49,596 nucleotides of DNA from an uncultured beta proteobacterium (lineage in GTDB: Bacteria > Pseudomonadota > Gammaproteobacteria > Burkholderiales > Burkholderiaceae_C): assembly GCA_903876715.1 (NCBI GenBank), contig CAIRBF010000147.1, positions 1-49,596 of the forward strand, written 5' to 3'. The notes under the pieces were generated by a model, which was not told the DNA's origin, did no database searches, and worked only from the letters and a program-made list of their open reading frames with translations. Shown here piece after piece: positions 17,634-25,090 of the stretch (positions within the stretch are counted from its first letter, which is position 1; each line of letters starts with the position of its first letter). Made by a program: the position numbers and the translations under genes.

Positions 17634-18245
17634 ATGAACCCGAGCACCACCGCCCTGATCCTCGTGGGCTACCAGAACGACTACTTCGCGCCGGGCGGTA
17701 TCCTGCGCGGCGTGGTCGAGGAGCCCGACCGGGTGGACCGAGTGCTCGCGAGCACGCTGGCCTTCATCCGCGCGGTAGCCGCCACGCCGATGACGCTGGT
17801 TTCGACGCCCATCGTGCTCACGCCGGACTACCGCGCACTCGCCCACTCGGTGGGCATCCTGGGGACGATCAAGCAGTCCGGCGCCTTCAAGGAAGGCAGC
17901 GCCGGCGCCGACACCATCCCCGAGCTGCAGACCTTCGGCGACCGCATCCTGTACGTCCAGGGCAAGGTCGGCTTCAACGCCTTCTCCAGCACCACGCTCG
18001 ACCAGGTACTGCGCGAACGGGGCATCCACGACGTGCTGGTCGCCGGCATGGTCACCTCGCTGTGCATCGACTCCACCGGCCGCGCGGCCTATGAGCGCGG
18101 CTACGCGGTCACGATCCTGTCGGACTGCACCTCGGCTCGTACGCCGCAGGAGCAGGACTTCTTCTGCCAGACCATCTTCCCGCTGTACGGGCGGGCGGCC
18201 ACCAGCGCCGAGGTCCTGCGCGAACTGCAGGGCGTGGGCGTCTGA
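17634..18245 (+). CDS. isochorismatase-family cysteine amidohydrolase
   Basis: A 203-residue cysteine hydrolase with the triad D16 (VGYQNDYF), K111 (VQGKVGFNAF) and C144 (GMVTSLCIDSTGRAA). The family includes nicotinamidase, maleamate amidohydrolase, N-carbamoylsarcosine amidase and others. A CAGGAG lies 7-13 bases before the ATG. It follows coxL by 82 nt on the same strand, which fits a pathway in which a hydroxylated, ring-opened amide is deamidated. That is inference. Confidence 0.82.
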   Translation: MNPSTTALILVGYQNDYFAPGGILRGVVEEPDRVDRVLASTLAFIRAVAATPMTLVSTPIVLTPDYRALAHSVGILGTIKQSGAFKEGSAGADTIPELQTFGDRILYVQGKVGFNAFSSTTLDQVLRERGIHDVLVAGMVTSLCIDSTGRAAYERGYAVTILSDCTSARTPQEQDFFCQTIFPLYGRAATSAEVLRELQGVGV

Positions 18246-18268
18246 CCCACCGGTAGGAGCGCGCCCCC

Positions 18269-20695
18269 ATGGCCTCGGGCTCTGACAGCGCCGGGCCCAC
18301 GCTTGCCACCGACCTGCACGTCGAGGCGACCTACCGCCTGACGGAGGCGCTCGTCGCTGCCGAGAAGCGCATGCGGCGGCGGGTCGAGATGCTGTCGGAG
18401 GTGGTGTTCGAGAGCGATGCCGGCGGTCGCATCGTGTTCTTGAATCCGGCCGCGCAGGCCATTTTCGGCCGCGCCCCTCAGGATTGCCTGGGCCGATCCC
18501 TCAGCGAACTGCTGCTCGACGAGGATCGCGAGGCTTGGTTGTCGCTGCAGGCGGGCGCGGCAGTCGGCACGGGCACCGCCGCCGTCTCGTTGCGCGCTCC
18601 ACGGCCCGATGGCAGCCTTGCCTGGATCGAGGTCTCGACGGCGCAGACCGAAGAGGGCGGCACCGTCGGCGTGATCCGCGACGTGACGCGGCAGAAGCTC
18701 GCCCAGGACGAACTCGCGCGCCTGTCCATCGTCGCGAGCTCGACGGACAACATGGTCATCATCACCGATGCGCAGGGTCGCACCGAGTGGGTCAATCGCG
18801 CCTTCACGGAGCTGACCGGCTACACGCTGGCCGAGATCGCCGGCCGCAAGCCCGGAGCCATGCTCCAGGCGGCCGAGACCGACCCGCGGGCGGTGGCCCG
18901 CATCGCGCAGGCGCTGCGCGAGGGCCGCTCGGTGCGCGAGGAGTTGCTCAACCGCACGAAGGACGGCCGCCCCTATTGGGTGGCGCTGCAGATCACGCCG
19001 GTGCTGGACACACGCGGGCGGATCGAGCGCTTCGTCTCGGTCCAGGCTGACATCACCGAGCGCAAGCGGCAGGAGCGCACGATCCTGGACCACAACCTCC
19101 AGCTCGAGGAGCGCGTGCGCGCGCGCACGGCAGAGCTCGCGCGCGCCAAGGAACTGGCCGAGGCGGCCACCCAGGCCAAGAGTCAGTTCCTGGCCAACAT
19201 GAGTCACGAGATCCGCACGCCCCTGAACGCCATCATCGGCCTGTCGCACCTGTGCCTGGCCACCGCGCTGCAGCCGCGGCAGCAGGACTACCTGGCCAAG
19301 ATCGAGCAGGCGGGTCAGAACCTGATGCGCATCGTCAGCGACATCCTCGACTTCTCGAAGATCGAGGCGGGCAGCCTGATCCTGGAGCTCGCGCCCTTGC
19401 GGGTGGCCGAAGTCGGCGACCGCGTCCTGGCGCTGTTGTCCGAGAGCGCGCACGCCAAGGGCCTGGAGCTGGCGCTCGAGCTGGCGCCGGAGGTCCCGGA
19501 TGTGCTGCTGGGCGACGCGCTGCGGCTCGAGCAGGTGCTGCTCAACCTGTGCGGCAATGCCGTGAAGTTCACACACCGCGGATCGGTGCGGCTGGTCATC
19601 GGCCTCAGCGCCATGGACGCCGACACGGTCGAACTTGCCTTCGACGTCCGCGACACCGGCATCGGGATCACGCCCGAGCAGTCGGGCAGGCTGTTCCAGG
19701 CCTTCAGCCAGGCCGACAGCTCCACAACCCGCGAATTCGGCGGCACCGGCCTGGGCCTGGCAATCAGCAAGCGCCTGATCGAGAGCATGGGGGGTCAGAT
19801 CGGGGTACGCAGTGAACCCGGCGTCGGCAGCACGTTCTTCTTCACCCTGCGGCTCCGCCGCAGCGCGGCGGACACGGTCCACGGATCCACTCGCAGCCCG
19901 GAGGACCCCGAACTCGATGTGATGCGACGTCGCCATCGAGGCGCACGCATCCTGGTCGTCGAGGACAACGAGTTCAACCAGCAGGTGGTGCGCGAGTTGA
20001 TGGAGTCCGCAGGCGCCGAGGTGGTCGTGGCCACGACGGGGCGGCAGGCCTTGGAGCGCTTGACGCGGGATCCCGGCTTCGACGCGGTCCTCATGGACAT
20101 GCAGATGCCTGACATCGATGGTCTCGAAGCCACGCGCCGCATAAGGGACACGCCGAGCCTGTGCGACCTCGTGGTGATCGCGATGACGGCCAACGCCACC
20201 GCCGACGACCGGCGGCGGTGCCTCGAAGCCGGCATGAACGACTTCGAGACCAAGCCGGTGCTGCCGGCCCGCCTGTTCCGCACCGTCGGGCGCTGGCTGC
20301 CGGAGGCGTCGGCAGGGTACGCCGTGGATCTGTCGCAGTTGTCGATGCTGTTCGGCCAGGACCGTGGCAAGCTCGCCCGGCTCGCTGAGGTCTTCCTGCG
20401 CACCGCCAGCGAGACACTGACCCAGATGCGGCAGGCCCGCGAACGTCGTGCGATCGACGAACTGGGCCGGTCGGCACACAAGCTCAGGGGATCGGCCGTG
20501 GCCCTGGGCGCCACCGCGCTGACCACCTGTTGCCAGGCGATCGAATCGGCGGCCCAGCAGGATGACGCCGCGGCTATCGAGGCCGCCCTGGACCGCCTGC
20601 CCCGCCTGCTGCGCGCCGTGGCGCGCGGTTTGGCAGCGGCCACCACACCGACTTCAACCCCCCGAGACACCGGCATGCCCGTCAGGTCCGCATAG
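18269..20695 (+). CDS. hybrid sensor histidine kinase with two PAS, receiver and Hpt domains
   Basis: An 808-residue soluble sensor with no membrane segment. PAS domain 1 spans about 40-145 and PAS 2 about 155-265 (ending [11 protein letters not shown]), followed by a coiled-coil (265-305), DHp with phospho-His H313 ([14 protein letters not shown]), HATPase (N430 box [26 protein letters not shown]), a receiver with phospho-Asp D610 ([10 protein letters not shown]) and K662, and an Hpt domain with H737 ([14 protein letters not shown]). It is therefore a complete phosphorelay lacking only the final response regulator, which is not adjacent. The PAS domains may bind a small ligand or flavin/heme. 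It starts 24 nt after the amidase. Confidence 0.9.
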   Translation: MASGSDSAGPTLATDLHVEATYRLTEALVAAEKRMRRRVEMLSEVVFESDAGGRIVFLNPAAQAIFGRAPQDCLGRSLSELLLDEDREAWLSLQAGAAVGTGTAAVSLRAPRPDGSLAWIEVSTAQTEEGGTVGVIRDVTRQKLAQDELARLSIVASSTDNMVIITDAQGRTEWVNRAFTELTGYTLAEIAGRKPGAMLQAAETDPRAVARIAQALREGRSVREELLNRTKDGRPYWVALQITPVLDTRGRIERFVSVQADITERKRQERTILDHNLQLEERVRARTAELARAKELAEAATQAKSQFLANMSHEIRTPLNAIIGLSHLCLATALQPRQQDYLAKIEQAGQNLMRIVSDILDFSKIEAGSLILELAPLRVAEVGDRVLALLSESAHAKGLELALELAPEVPDVLLGDALRLEQVLLNLCGNAVKFTHRGSVRLVIGLSAMDADTVELAFDVRDTGIGITPEQSGRLFQAFSQADSSTTREFGGTGLGLAISKRLIESMGGQIGVRSEPGVGSTFFFTLRLRRSAADTVHGSTRSPEDPELDVMRRRHRGARILVVEDNEFNQQVVRELMESAGAEVVVATTGRQALERLTRDPGFDAVLMDMQMPDIDGLEATRRIRDTPSLCDLVVIAMTANATADDRRRCLEAGMNDFETKPVLPARLFRTVGRWLPEASAGYAVDLSQLSMLFGQDRGKLARLAEVFLRTASETLTQMRQARERRAIDELGRSAHKLRGSAVALGATALTTCCQAIESAAQQDDAAAIEAALDRLPRLLRAVARGLAAATTPTSTPRDTGMPVRSA

Positions 20696-20774
20696 ACGAG
20701 CGGCCCAGCCGAGCACGGGCCGCACATCAAGCATGCGCAGCCCCCCACACCGTCAAGATCCCGGACACATTTTC

Positions 20775-20789
20775 TGTTGCAGTGCAGCA
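20775..20789 (+). promoter_or_regulatory. 15-bp TGC/GCA box identical to the phasin-promoter box
   Basis: TGTTGCAGTGCAGCA here is the exact reverse complement of 30935-30949, and lies in the same orientation relative to transcription as at the phasin promoter. It is a near-palindrome (TGCTGCA-C-TGCAACA on the other strand) and overlaps the -35 hexamer of the predicted RNA promoter. A repressor of PhaR type is the likely binder, by analogy with the phasin site. Confidence 0.6.
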
Positions 20790-20805
20790 AAAACTTCGCT
20801 AGACT
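20777..20805 (+). promoter_or_regulatory. sigma-70-like promoter of the predicted small RNA
   Basis: TTGCAG (20777-20782), a 17-bp spacer and TAGACT (20800-20805). Transcription should start near 20812. No coding start follows at a suitable distance, but a strong terminator does. Confidence 0.55.
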
Positions 20806-20811
20806 TTGCTC

Positions 20812-20937
20812 ATTGGGTGGAGTCAACGCCTGCCGCGAGCACTCTTCGGAGTTTTTGGCTTCGTCCCAGTCTCTTGTCTCCTCCACCCCCAAAAGGGTGG
20901 TTCAGGTCCGGTACGTTCGCGTGCCGGACCTTTTTTT
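20812..20937 (+). ncRNA. predicted ~126-nt small RNA
   Basis: A stand-alone transcription unit in the 463-bp gap between the hybrid kinase and the B12-binding regulator. It has its own promoter and an intrinsic terminator. Structure: GGGTGGAG (20815-20822) can pair with CTCCACCC (20881-20888) to close the 5' half, but the same CCACCC can instead pair with GGGTGG at 20895-20900 around a CCAAAA loop, so two folds compete. ACTC-TTCG-GAGT (20841-20852) is a small UUCG hairpin followed by T5. No open reading frame with a plausible Shine-Dalgarno fits inside. I recognise no Rfam family; it is not 6S, SRP or tmRNA by eye. Alternatively it is an attenuated leader of the downstream gene. Confidence 0.5.
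20905..20937 (+). terminator. strong intrinsic terminator
   Basis: GGTCCGGTACG (20905-20915) pairs with CGTGCCGGACC (20920-20930) across a TTCG tetraloop, with one G-U pair, followed directly by seven T (20931-20937). This is a textbook rho-independent terminator on the plus strand, more than 200 bp after the kinase stop and about 100 nt after the predicted RNA start. Confidence 0.85.
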
Positions 20938-21027
20938 CTTGTCTCTGCCCGCTGTCCTTGGTGAAAATCCAGGGAAAACACTCAGAGACAATCGGTAACA
21001 TCAGATCAGCATATGAGCGGGCGCAAA

Positions 21028-21067
21028 GGCCCCCCAGTTCTCAGTCGCTCGCCTGAGTCCGGGGGCC
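21028..21067 (+). other. leader hairpin upstream of the B12-binding regulator
   Basis: GGCCCCC (21028-21034) pairs with GGGGGCC (21061-21067), and inside it CTCAG pairs with CTGAG around an 8-nt loop. TTGTCTCT (20940-20947) and AGAGACAA (20985-20992) form a further inverted repeat just upstream. No T-run follows. It may structure the mRNA leader of the gene at 21159. No cobalamin riboswitch B12 box is seen. Confidence 0.4.
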
Positions 21068-21128
21068 CTGTCGAAGGCCCCGGCCGATGAAGTGCATCCC
21101 GCACTTCGGGTCGAGATGGCTTGCCAGC

Positions 21129-21142
21129 CCGCAAGCTTGCGG
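21129..21142. promoter_or_regulatory. perfect 14-bp palindrome just before the Shine-Dalgarno
   Basis: CCGCAAGCTTGCGG ends three bases before the AAGGAG (21146-21151) of the B12-binding regulator. As RNA it could form a small hairpin beside the ribosome site; as DNA it could be an operator. Confidence 0.35.
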
Positions 21143-21158
21143 CGCAAGGAGCTCCACA

Positions 21159-21917
21159 ATGAATCCCGCCGCGCCCTCTTTTCCCGCGCCGTCACCGCGA
21201 CGCTCGGCCATCGGCCTGGACACGGGGCAGCGCGGGCGCATCGGGCCCGCCGACCTGCAGGCGCTGACGCACGCCACGCTTCAAGACGACCTTGAGGCAG
21301 CCCGGGCGCTGTGCATGCGCCTGAAGGGCCAGGGTGTGCCGGTGCGTACGCTGCTGGCCGACCTGGTGACTCCGGTGGCCCGACACCTGGGCGACCTCTG
21401 GGGCGGCGATGCCTGCGACTTCGTCCACGTCACCATCGCCACCTCGCTGCTGCGCCGGCTGGTGCTGGAGATCGCGCCACCGCCCGATTCGGATGCGCCG
21501 GCCGATCCGGACGCCCTGCGCGTCATGCTCGTACCGGTGCCCGGCTCCCAGCACACGCTGGGCCTGCTCGTGCTGAGCCGCTACTTCCAGCTCGCCGGCT
21601 GGGCTGTCTGGAGCACGCCGTGCGCCACGCTCGCAGAGGTGCGGGACCAGGCGGGTCAGGTCTGGTTCGACGCCGTCGGTTTCTCGATCGGATCGAGCCT
21701 GCACGCGCCGGTGCTCGCCGACGCGATCTCGGCGGTTCGCGCCAGTTCGGTGAACCCGGATGTGCGCCTGATCGTCGGCGGCCCGGCCCTGCTGGACGAC
21801 GACACGCTGGGCCAGTCCGCCGGCGCCGATGGTGCAGCCCTCGACGCCGAGGGTGCTGTGCGGATTGCGCGCGTGCTCGTGGACAAGGTCCGCGGCAACG
21901 CGCTCGCCGCCTCCTGA
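21159..21917 (+). CDS. cobalamin/heme-binding-domain regulator, AerR/PpaA-like
   Basis: A 252-residue soluble protein. Residues about 30-105 form a helical B12-cap-like domain (LVTPVARHLGDLWGGDACDFVHVTIATSLLRR), and 118-245 form a Rossmann B12-binding domain with the axial-ligand histidine H132 in GSQHTLG, FSIGSS and the nucleotide-loop IVGGPAL. The usual DxHxxG has Ser in place of Asp. This cap-plus-Rossmann layout without a DNA-binding domain is that of AerR/PpaA antirepressors, which bind B12 or heme and modulate PpsR-type repressors of photosynthesis genes. No photosynthesis genes are in the window. The ATG at 21159 has AAGGAG seven bases upstream; an in-frame ATG at 21087 is less likely. 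Confidence 0.72.
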   Translation: MNPAAPSFPAPSPRRSAIGLDTGQRGRIGPADLQALTHATLQDDLEAARALCMRLKGQGVPVRTLLADLVTPVARHLGDLWGGDACDFVHVTIATSLLRRLVLEIAPPPDSDAPADPDALRVMLVPVPGSQHTLGLLVLSRYFQLAGWAVWSTPCATLAEVRDQAGQVWFDAVGFSIGSSLHAPVLADAISAVRASSVNPDVRLIVGGPALLDDDTLGQSAGADGAALDAEGAVRIARVLVDKVRGNALAAS

Positions 21918-21920
21918 TCC

Positions 21921-22670
21921 TCAAGCCACCTCGAGATAGCGCTCGCGCAAGGCGGCCCGGGCCGCCGGACCGAGCCCCAGTTGTGTGCCGAGGTAGCGGT
22001 CGATGCCGCCGTGGCCTTGGTCGACGCGCTGCAACGCAGCTTCCAGGAAATCCTCCTGCACGCGCCACATCACGGCCAGGACATCGGGGTCGAGGTCGCC
22101 CCAGCGCAGCGCCGGCGGCTTGAAATGGCGGTTGGTCAGCAGATAGTCGCTCATCACCACGGTGCGCGGCACGCCCAGCGCCAGCAGGATCAATGCCGCT
22201 GCGAAGCCGGTGCGGTCCTTACCCGCGGTGCAGTGAAAGACCGCAGGCGCGTCGTCAGTGATCAGGTGATCCAGCAGTTCGGCGAAGCGGTGTGCCTGCT
22301 CGTCGACAAGACGCCGGTACAGGTCGCGCATCAGCTCTTCACAGGTGGCTACCGTCAAGGCCCGACCCTCACTGGCCATGGCCTGCATGCTCTGGACGAT
22401 GACAGGTTCGATAGCCAGCAGGTGCTGGTGCACGCCCGGCAGCTCGTAAGGATGCGCAGCACGCTCGCGCTCGCCTCGCAGGTCGAAGCTGCGCGCAAGG
22501 CCGATCTCGGCGAGCAGGCTCTTGTCTTCCGCGGACAAGGCGCTGAGGTGGTCGGAGCGGAACAGCCGTCGCCAGCGTACCGGACGCCCCCCCTGCCCCA
22601 GGTAGCCCCCCAGGTCACGGAAGTTCGAGGCGCCTTGCAGCGGCAGCACGCGGTCGGGATGCTCGGTCAT
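21921..22670 (-). CDS. tyrosine-protein phosphatase (SIW14/PtpB-like family)
   Basis: A 249-residue phosphatase with the Cx5R signature HCTAGKDRTGFAAA: nucleophile C147 and Arg R153. The N-terminal GASNFRDLGGYLGQGG and LFRSDHLSALS are hallmarks of the bacterial tyrosine/dual-specificity phosphatase group related to MptpB and LipA. It has no signal peptide. The substrate could be a phosphotyrosine protein or a phosphoinositide. It converges on the B12-binding regulator with only 3 bp between the stops. The start ATG has no strong Shine-Dalgarno. Confidence 0.82.
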   Translation of the reverse strand: MTEHPDRVLPLQGASNFRDLGGYLGQGGRPVRWRRLFRSDHLSALSAEDKSLLAEIGLARSFDLRGERERAAHPYELPGVHQHLLAIEPVIVQSMQAMASEGRALTVATCEELMRDLYRRLVDEQAHRFAELLDHLITDDAPAVFHCTAGKDRTGFAAALILLALGVPRTVVMSDYLLTNRHFKPPALRWGDLDPDVLAVMWRVQEDFLEAALQRVDQGHGGIDRYLGTQLGLGPAARAALRERYLEVA

Positions 22671-22801
22671 TGCAATGATTGTGACCTGCCCCGGCCCCGC
22701 GGGCAGGCACTGGGGACGTTGCAAGCCCTCAAGGGATGGACCCCTGTCACGCCGCCCCGGTCCGCAAGCGTGCGGGGCCTTCTTCCTGCGTCGGCGGCGC
22801 G

Positions 22802-24001
22802 CTAGCGCCCACTGACCCGGCGGATGGCGTCGGCCCGCCGCTCCAGGCCGGGCAGCAGTTCGAGCCCGAGACCCGGCTTGGTGAAATCCACCGTGACCTC
22901 GCCGCGCTGCACCGTCGGCAACGCAGTGACCAGCTCGGTGTACCAGCCGGTGTAGAAAGCGCGCACGCACTCCTGGATCAGCGTGTTGCGCGCGAACATC
23001 GAGAAGTGGCAGGACGCGGCCCAGACCACCGGGCCGGTGCAGTCGTGAGGCGCAACCGGCACGTGGTGCGCCTCGGCGAGCGCAGCGATCTTGCGCGCCT
23101 CGGTCAGGCCGCCGCACCAGGACAGGTCCAGCATCGCCACACCAGCGGCCTTGGTCTCCAGGTACTCGCGGAAGGCGTGCGTGTACGACAGCGTCTCGCT
23201 GGCGCAGACCCAGGCCTTGGAGTGGCGTGCGTATTCGGCCAGGTCGCCAGGGTTGTCGAGGCGGAACGGGTCCTCGTGCCAGTAGGTGTCGAACTCGGCC
23301 AGGCGATGCGCGAGCTTGCAGGCCATCGGCAGGCTCCACAGCGAGTGGAACTCGACCATGATGTCCATCTTGTCACCCACCGCACGCCGGATCTTGCGGA
23401 AGGGCTCGAGCGCGGTGTCGAGCTCGGCCGGCGAGATGTCGTAGCCGTGCGTGCGCTCCGCGGCAATGTCGAAGGGCCAGATCTTCATGCCGGTGATGCC
23501 CTGCTCCAGCAGGGACAGCGCCAGCTCGTCGGCCCGGTGCAGGAAGCCTTCGAGATCTTCATAGGGCCCGCCGGTCTCGCCGACGTGCCAATTCGCGACC
23601 GCCTGGGCGCGCGCGTCGCGGATGTACTTGTAGCCGGCGCAGGTGTTGTAGATGCGCACCTTGTCGCGCGCGCGGCCGCCCAGCGCATCGGCCAGCGGCA
23701 TGCCAGCCGCCTGGGCGAACAGGTCCCATAGCGCGATGTCGACGGCCGAGTTGCCGCGCGTCTCGACCCCGGCTGAGCGCCAGCCGAGGTAGTTGGTCAG
23801 GTCGCGGCCGATGGCCTCGATGTGGCGGGGGTCGCGCCCGACCAGCTTGGGCGCGACCGATTCGTGCAGATAGGCCTCGACGGCGGCCGCGCCCATGAAG
23901 GTCTCGCCCAGACCGGTCAGCCCCTCGTCGGTGTGCAGGCGCACCCAGACAAGGTTGGGGAACTCCCCGAGCCGGAGGGTTTCGAGCTCAGTGATCTTCA
24001 T
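22802..24001 (-). CDS. enolase-superfamily enzyme, mandelate racemase subgroup
   Basis: A 399-residue enzyme with the two-domain enolase-superfamily fold. The metal-binding triad is E217 (IMVEFHS), E243 (YWHEDPF) and E269 (CASETLS); the general acid/base dyad is D292 (LDLSWCGG) with H319 (APHDCTGPV). The usual KxK on the second strand reads K173-I-W (GMKIWPFD), so only one Lys is present, which narrows the chemistry. Such proteins are sugar-acid dehydratases or racemases. It lies directly downstream of a TRAP transporter on the same strand, so the transported acid is probably its substrate. Confidence 0.82.
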   Translation of the reverse strand: MKITELETLRLGEFPNLVWVRLHTDEGLTGLGETFMGAAAVEAYLHESVAPKLVGRDPRHIEAIGRDLTNYLGWRSAGVETRGNSAVDIALWDLFAQAAGMPLADALGGRARDKVRIYNTCAGYKYIRDARAQAVANWHVGETGGPYEDLEGFLHRADELALSLLEQGITGMKIWPFDIAAERTHGYDISPAELDTALEPFRKIRRAVGDKMDIMVEFHSLWSLPMACKLAHRLAEFDTYWHEDPFRLDNPGDLAEYARHSKAWVCASETLSYTHAFREYLETKAAGVAMLDLSWCGGLTEARKIAALAEAHHVPVAPHDCTGPVVWAASCHFSMFARNTLIQECVRAFYTGWYTELVTALPTVQRGEVTVDFTKPGLGLELLPGLERRADAIRRVSGR

Positions 24002-24021
24002 GGGGCGGTCGCCTGGGCGCC

Positions 24022-25038
24022 TCAGCGGCGGATCTGCGCCAGGTTGTCCAGCATGCGCTTGACCGTGTCGGCGCCGATGGTGCCCTGGTGCTTCTCGTAC
24101 ACGGTCTTGGCCTTCTCGAACATGCGCTGGCGCTCCTTCGGATCGATGTCGTTGACCTGCATGCCGCGCGCCTTCAGGTTGGCCAGCGACTTCTCCGACA
24201 GCGCGCGCGAGACCTTGCGCTGCTCGTCACGGCCTTCGACGGCACAGGCCTGCAGCGCCGACTGTTCGTCCTTCGACAGCTTGTCCCACAGCGGCTTGGA
24301 GTACAGCACCATGAACGGCGTGTAGGCGTGACGCGTCACCGACAGGAACTTCTGCACCTCGTAGAGCTTGGAGGTGTCGATGGTGACGAAGGGGTTCTCC
24401 TGGCCGTCGATGGCCCTCGTCTCGAGCGCAGTGAAGACCTCGCCGAAGGCCATCGGCACCGCGTTGGCGCCGAGCGTGCGGAAGGTGTCGAGGAAGATGT
24501 TGTTCTGCATCACCCGGACCTTGACGCCGGTGAAGTCCTCCCACTTGGTGACCGGCTTGCGCGAATTCGTCAGGTTGCGGAAGCCGTTCTCCCACCAGGC
24601 CAGGTTGATCAGGTTGGCCGCCGGCATCTTGCTGGTCATGAAGGCCCCGAGGTCGCCGTCGAGGATCTTGTCGGCCTCGGCCTCGCTGGCGAAGAGGAAG
24701 GGCAGGTCGAAGACGCCGAGTTCGGGGACGATGCCCACCAGCGGTGACGACGAGGTGATCACCATCTCCAGGGTGCCCGAGCGCAACGCCTGCGTGGCCG
24801 GCAGGTCGCTGCCGAGCGCCCCACCCCAGAAAGCCTGGAGCTTCAGCTTGCCGCCGGACTTCTGTGCCAGGCAGGCTGTCATCTTGGCGACGCCGTTGCC
24901 CACCGGGTGGTCCTGGTTGATGCCATTGGAGACGCGGACTGTGCGCTCGGTGAACTGCGCGCTCGCCGGCGCGCTGACAAGCGCTGTAACAGCCGCGGCA
25001 GCGGCAGCGAACACGGTCTTGCGGATCAGGGTCTTCAT
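24022..25038 (-). CDS. dctP: TRAP transporter substrate-binding protein (DctP)
   Basis: A 338-residue periplasmic binding protein with a Sec signal peptide (KTVFAAAAAAVTALVSAPASA, cleaved near 27). Family features are VRVSNGINQDHPVGNG, GALGSDLPATQALRSGTLEM, LPFLFASEAEAD and the carboxylate-binding region GVKVRVMQNNIFLDTFRTLGANAVPM with its conserved Arg (KVRVM). It delivers an organic or sugar acid to DctQM. A GGAG lies nine bases before the ATG. It is 52 bp downstream of dctM and 20 bp upstream of the enolase-superfamily gene. Confidence 0.9.
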   Translation of the reverse strand: MKTLIRKTVFAAAAAAVTALVSAPASAQFTERTVRVSNGINQDHPVGNGVAKMTACLAQKSGGKLKLQAFWGGALGSDLPATQALRSGTLEMVITSSSPLVGIVPELGVFDLPFLFASEAEADKILDGDLGAFMTSKMPAANLINLAWWENGFRNLTNSRKPVTKWEDFTGVKVRVMQNNIFLDTFRTLGANAVPMAFGEVFTALETRAIDGQENPFVTIDTSKLYEVQKFLSVTRHAYTPFMVLYSKPLWDKLSKDEQSALQACAVEGRDEQRKVSRALSEKSLANLKARGMQVNDIDPKERQRMFEKAKTVYEKHQGTIGADTVKRMLDNLAQIRR

Positions 25039-25090
25039 CGTCGAGTCTCCTCGTGGGTGGAAAGGATGGGTGATGGGGGATGGCGGGACG

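Noticed and set aside
15227..17650. An 807-codon minus-strand open frame antisense to the coxL-like gene
   Set aside because: No domain or signal is recognisable, while the plus strand encodes a complete molybdenum hydroxylase subunit.
18101..20479. A 792-codon minus-strand open frame antisense to the hybrid histidine kinase
   Set aside because: Shadow frame of a gene with all phosphorelay motifs; the product has a random His/Gln/Ala-rich composition.
20812..20937. 6S RNA, SRP RNA or tmRNA
   Set aside because: Length and conserved sequences do not fit: no open-bubble 6S structure, no SRP tetraloop domain, no tRNA-like ends.
20938..21158. Cobalamin riboswitch upstream of the B12-binding gene
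   Set aside because: I found no B12 box or the expected multi-helix core; only generic hairpins are present.
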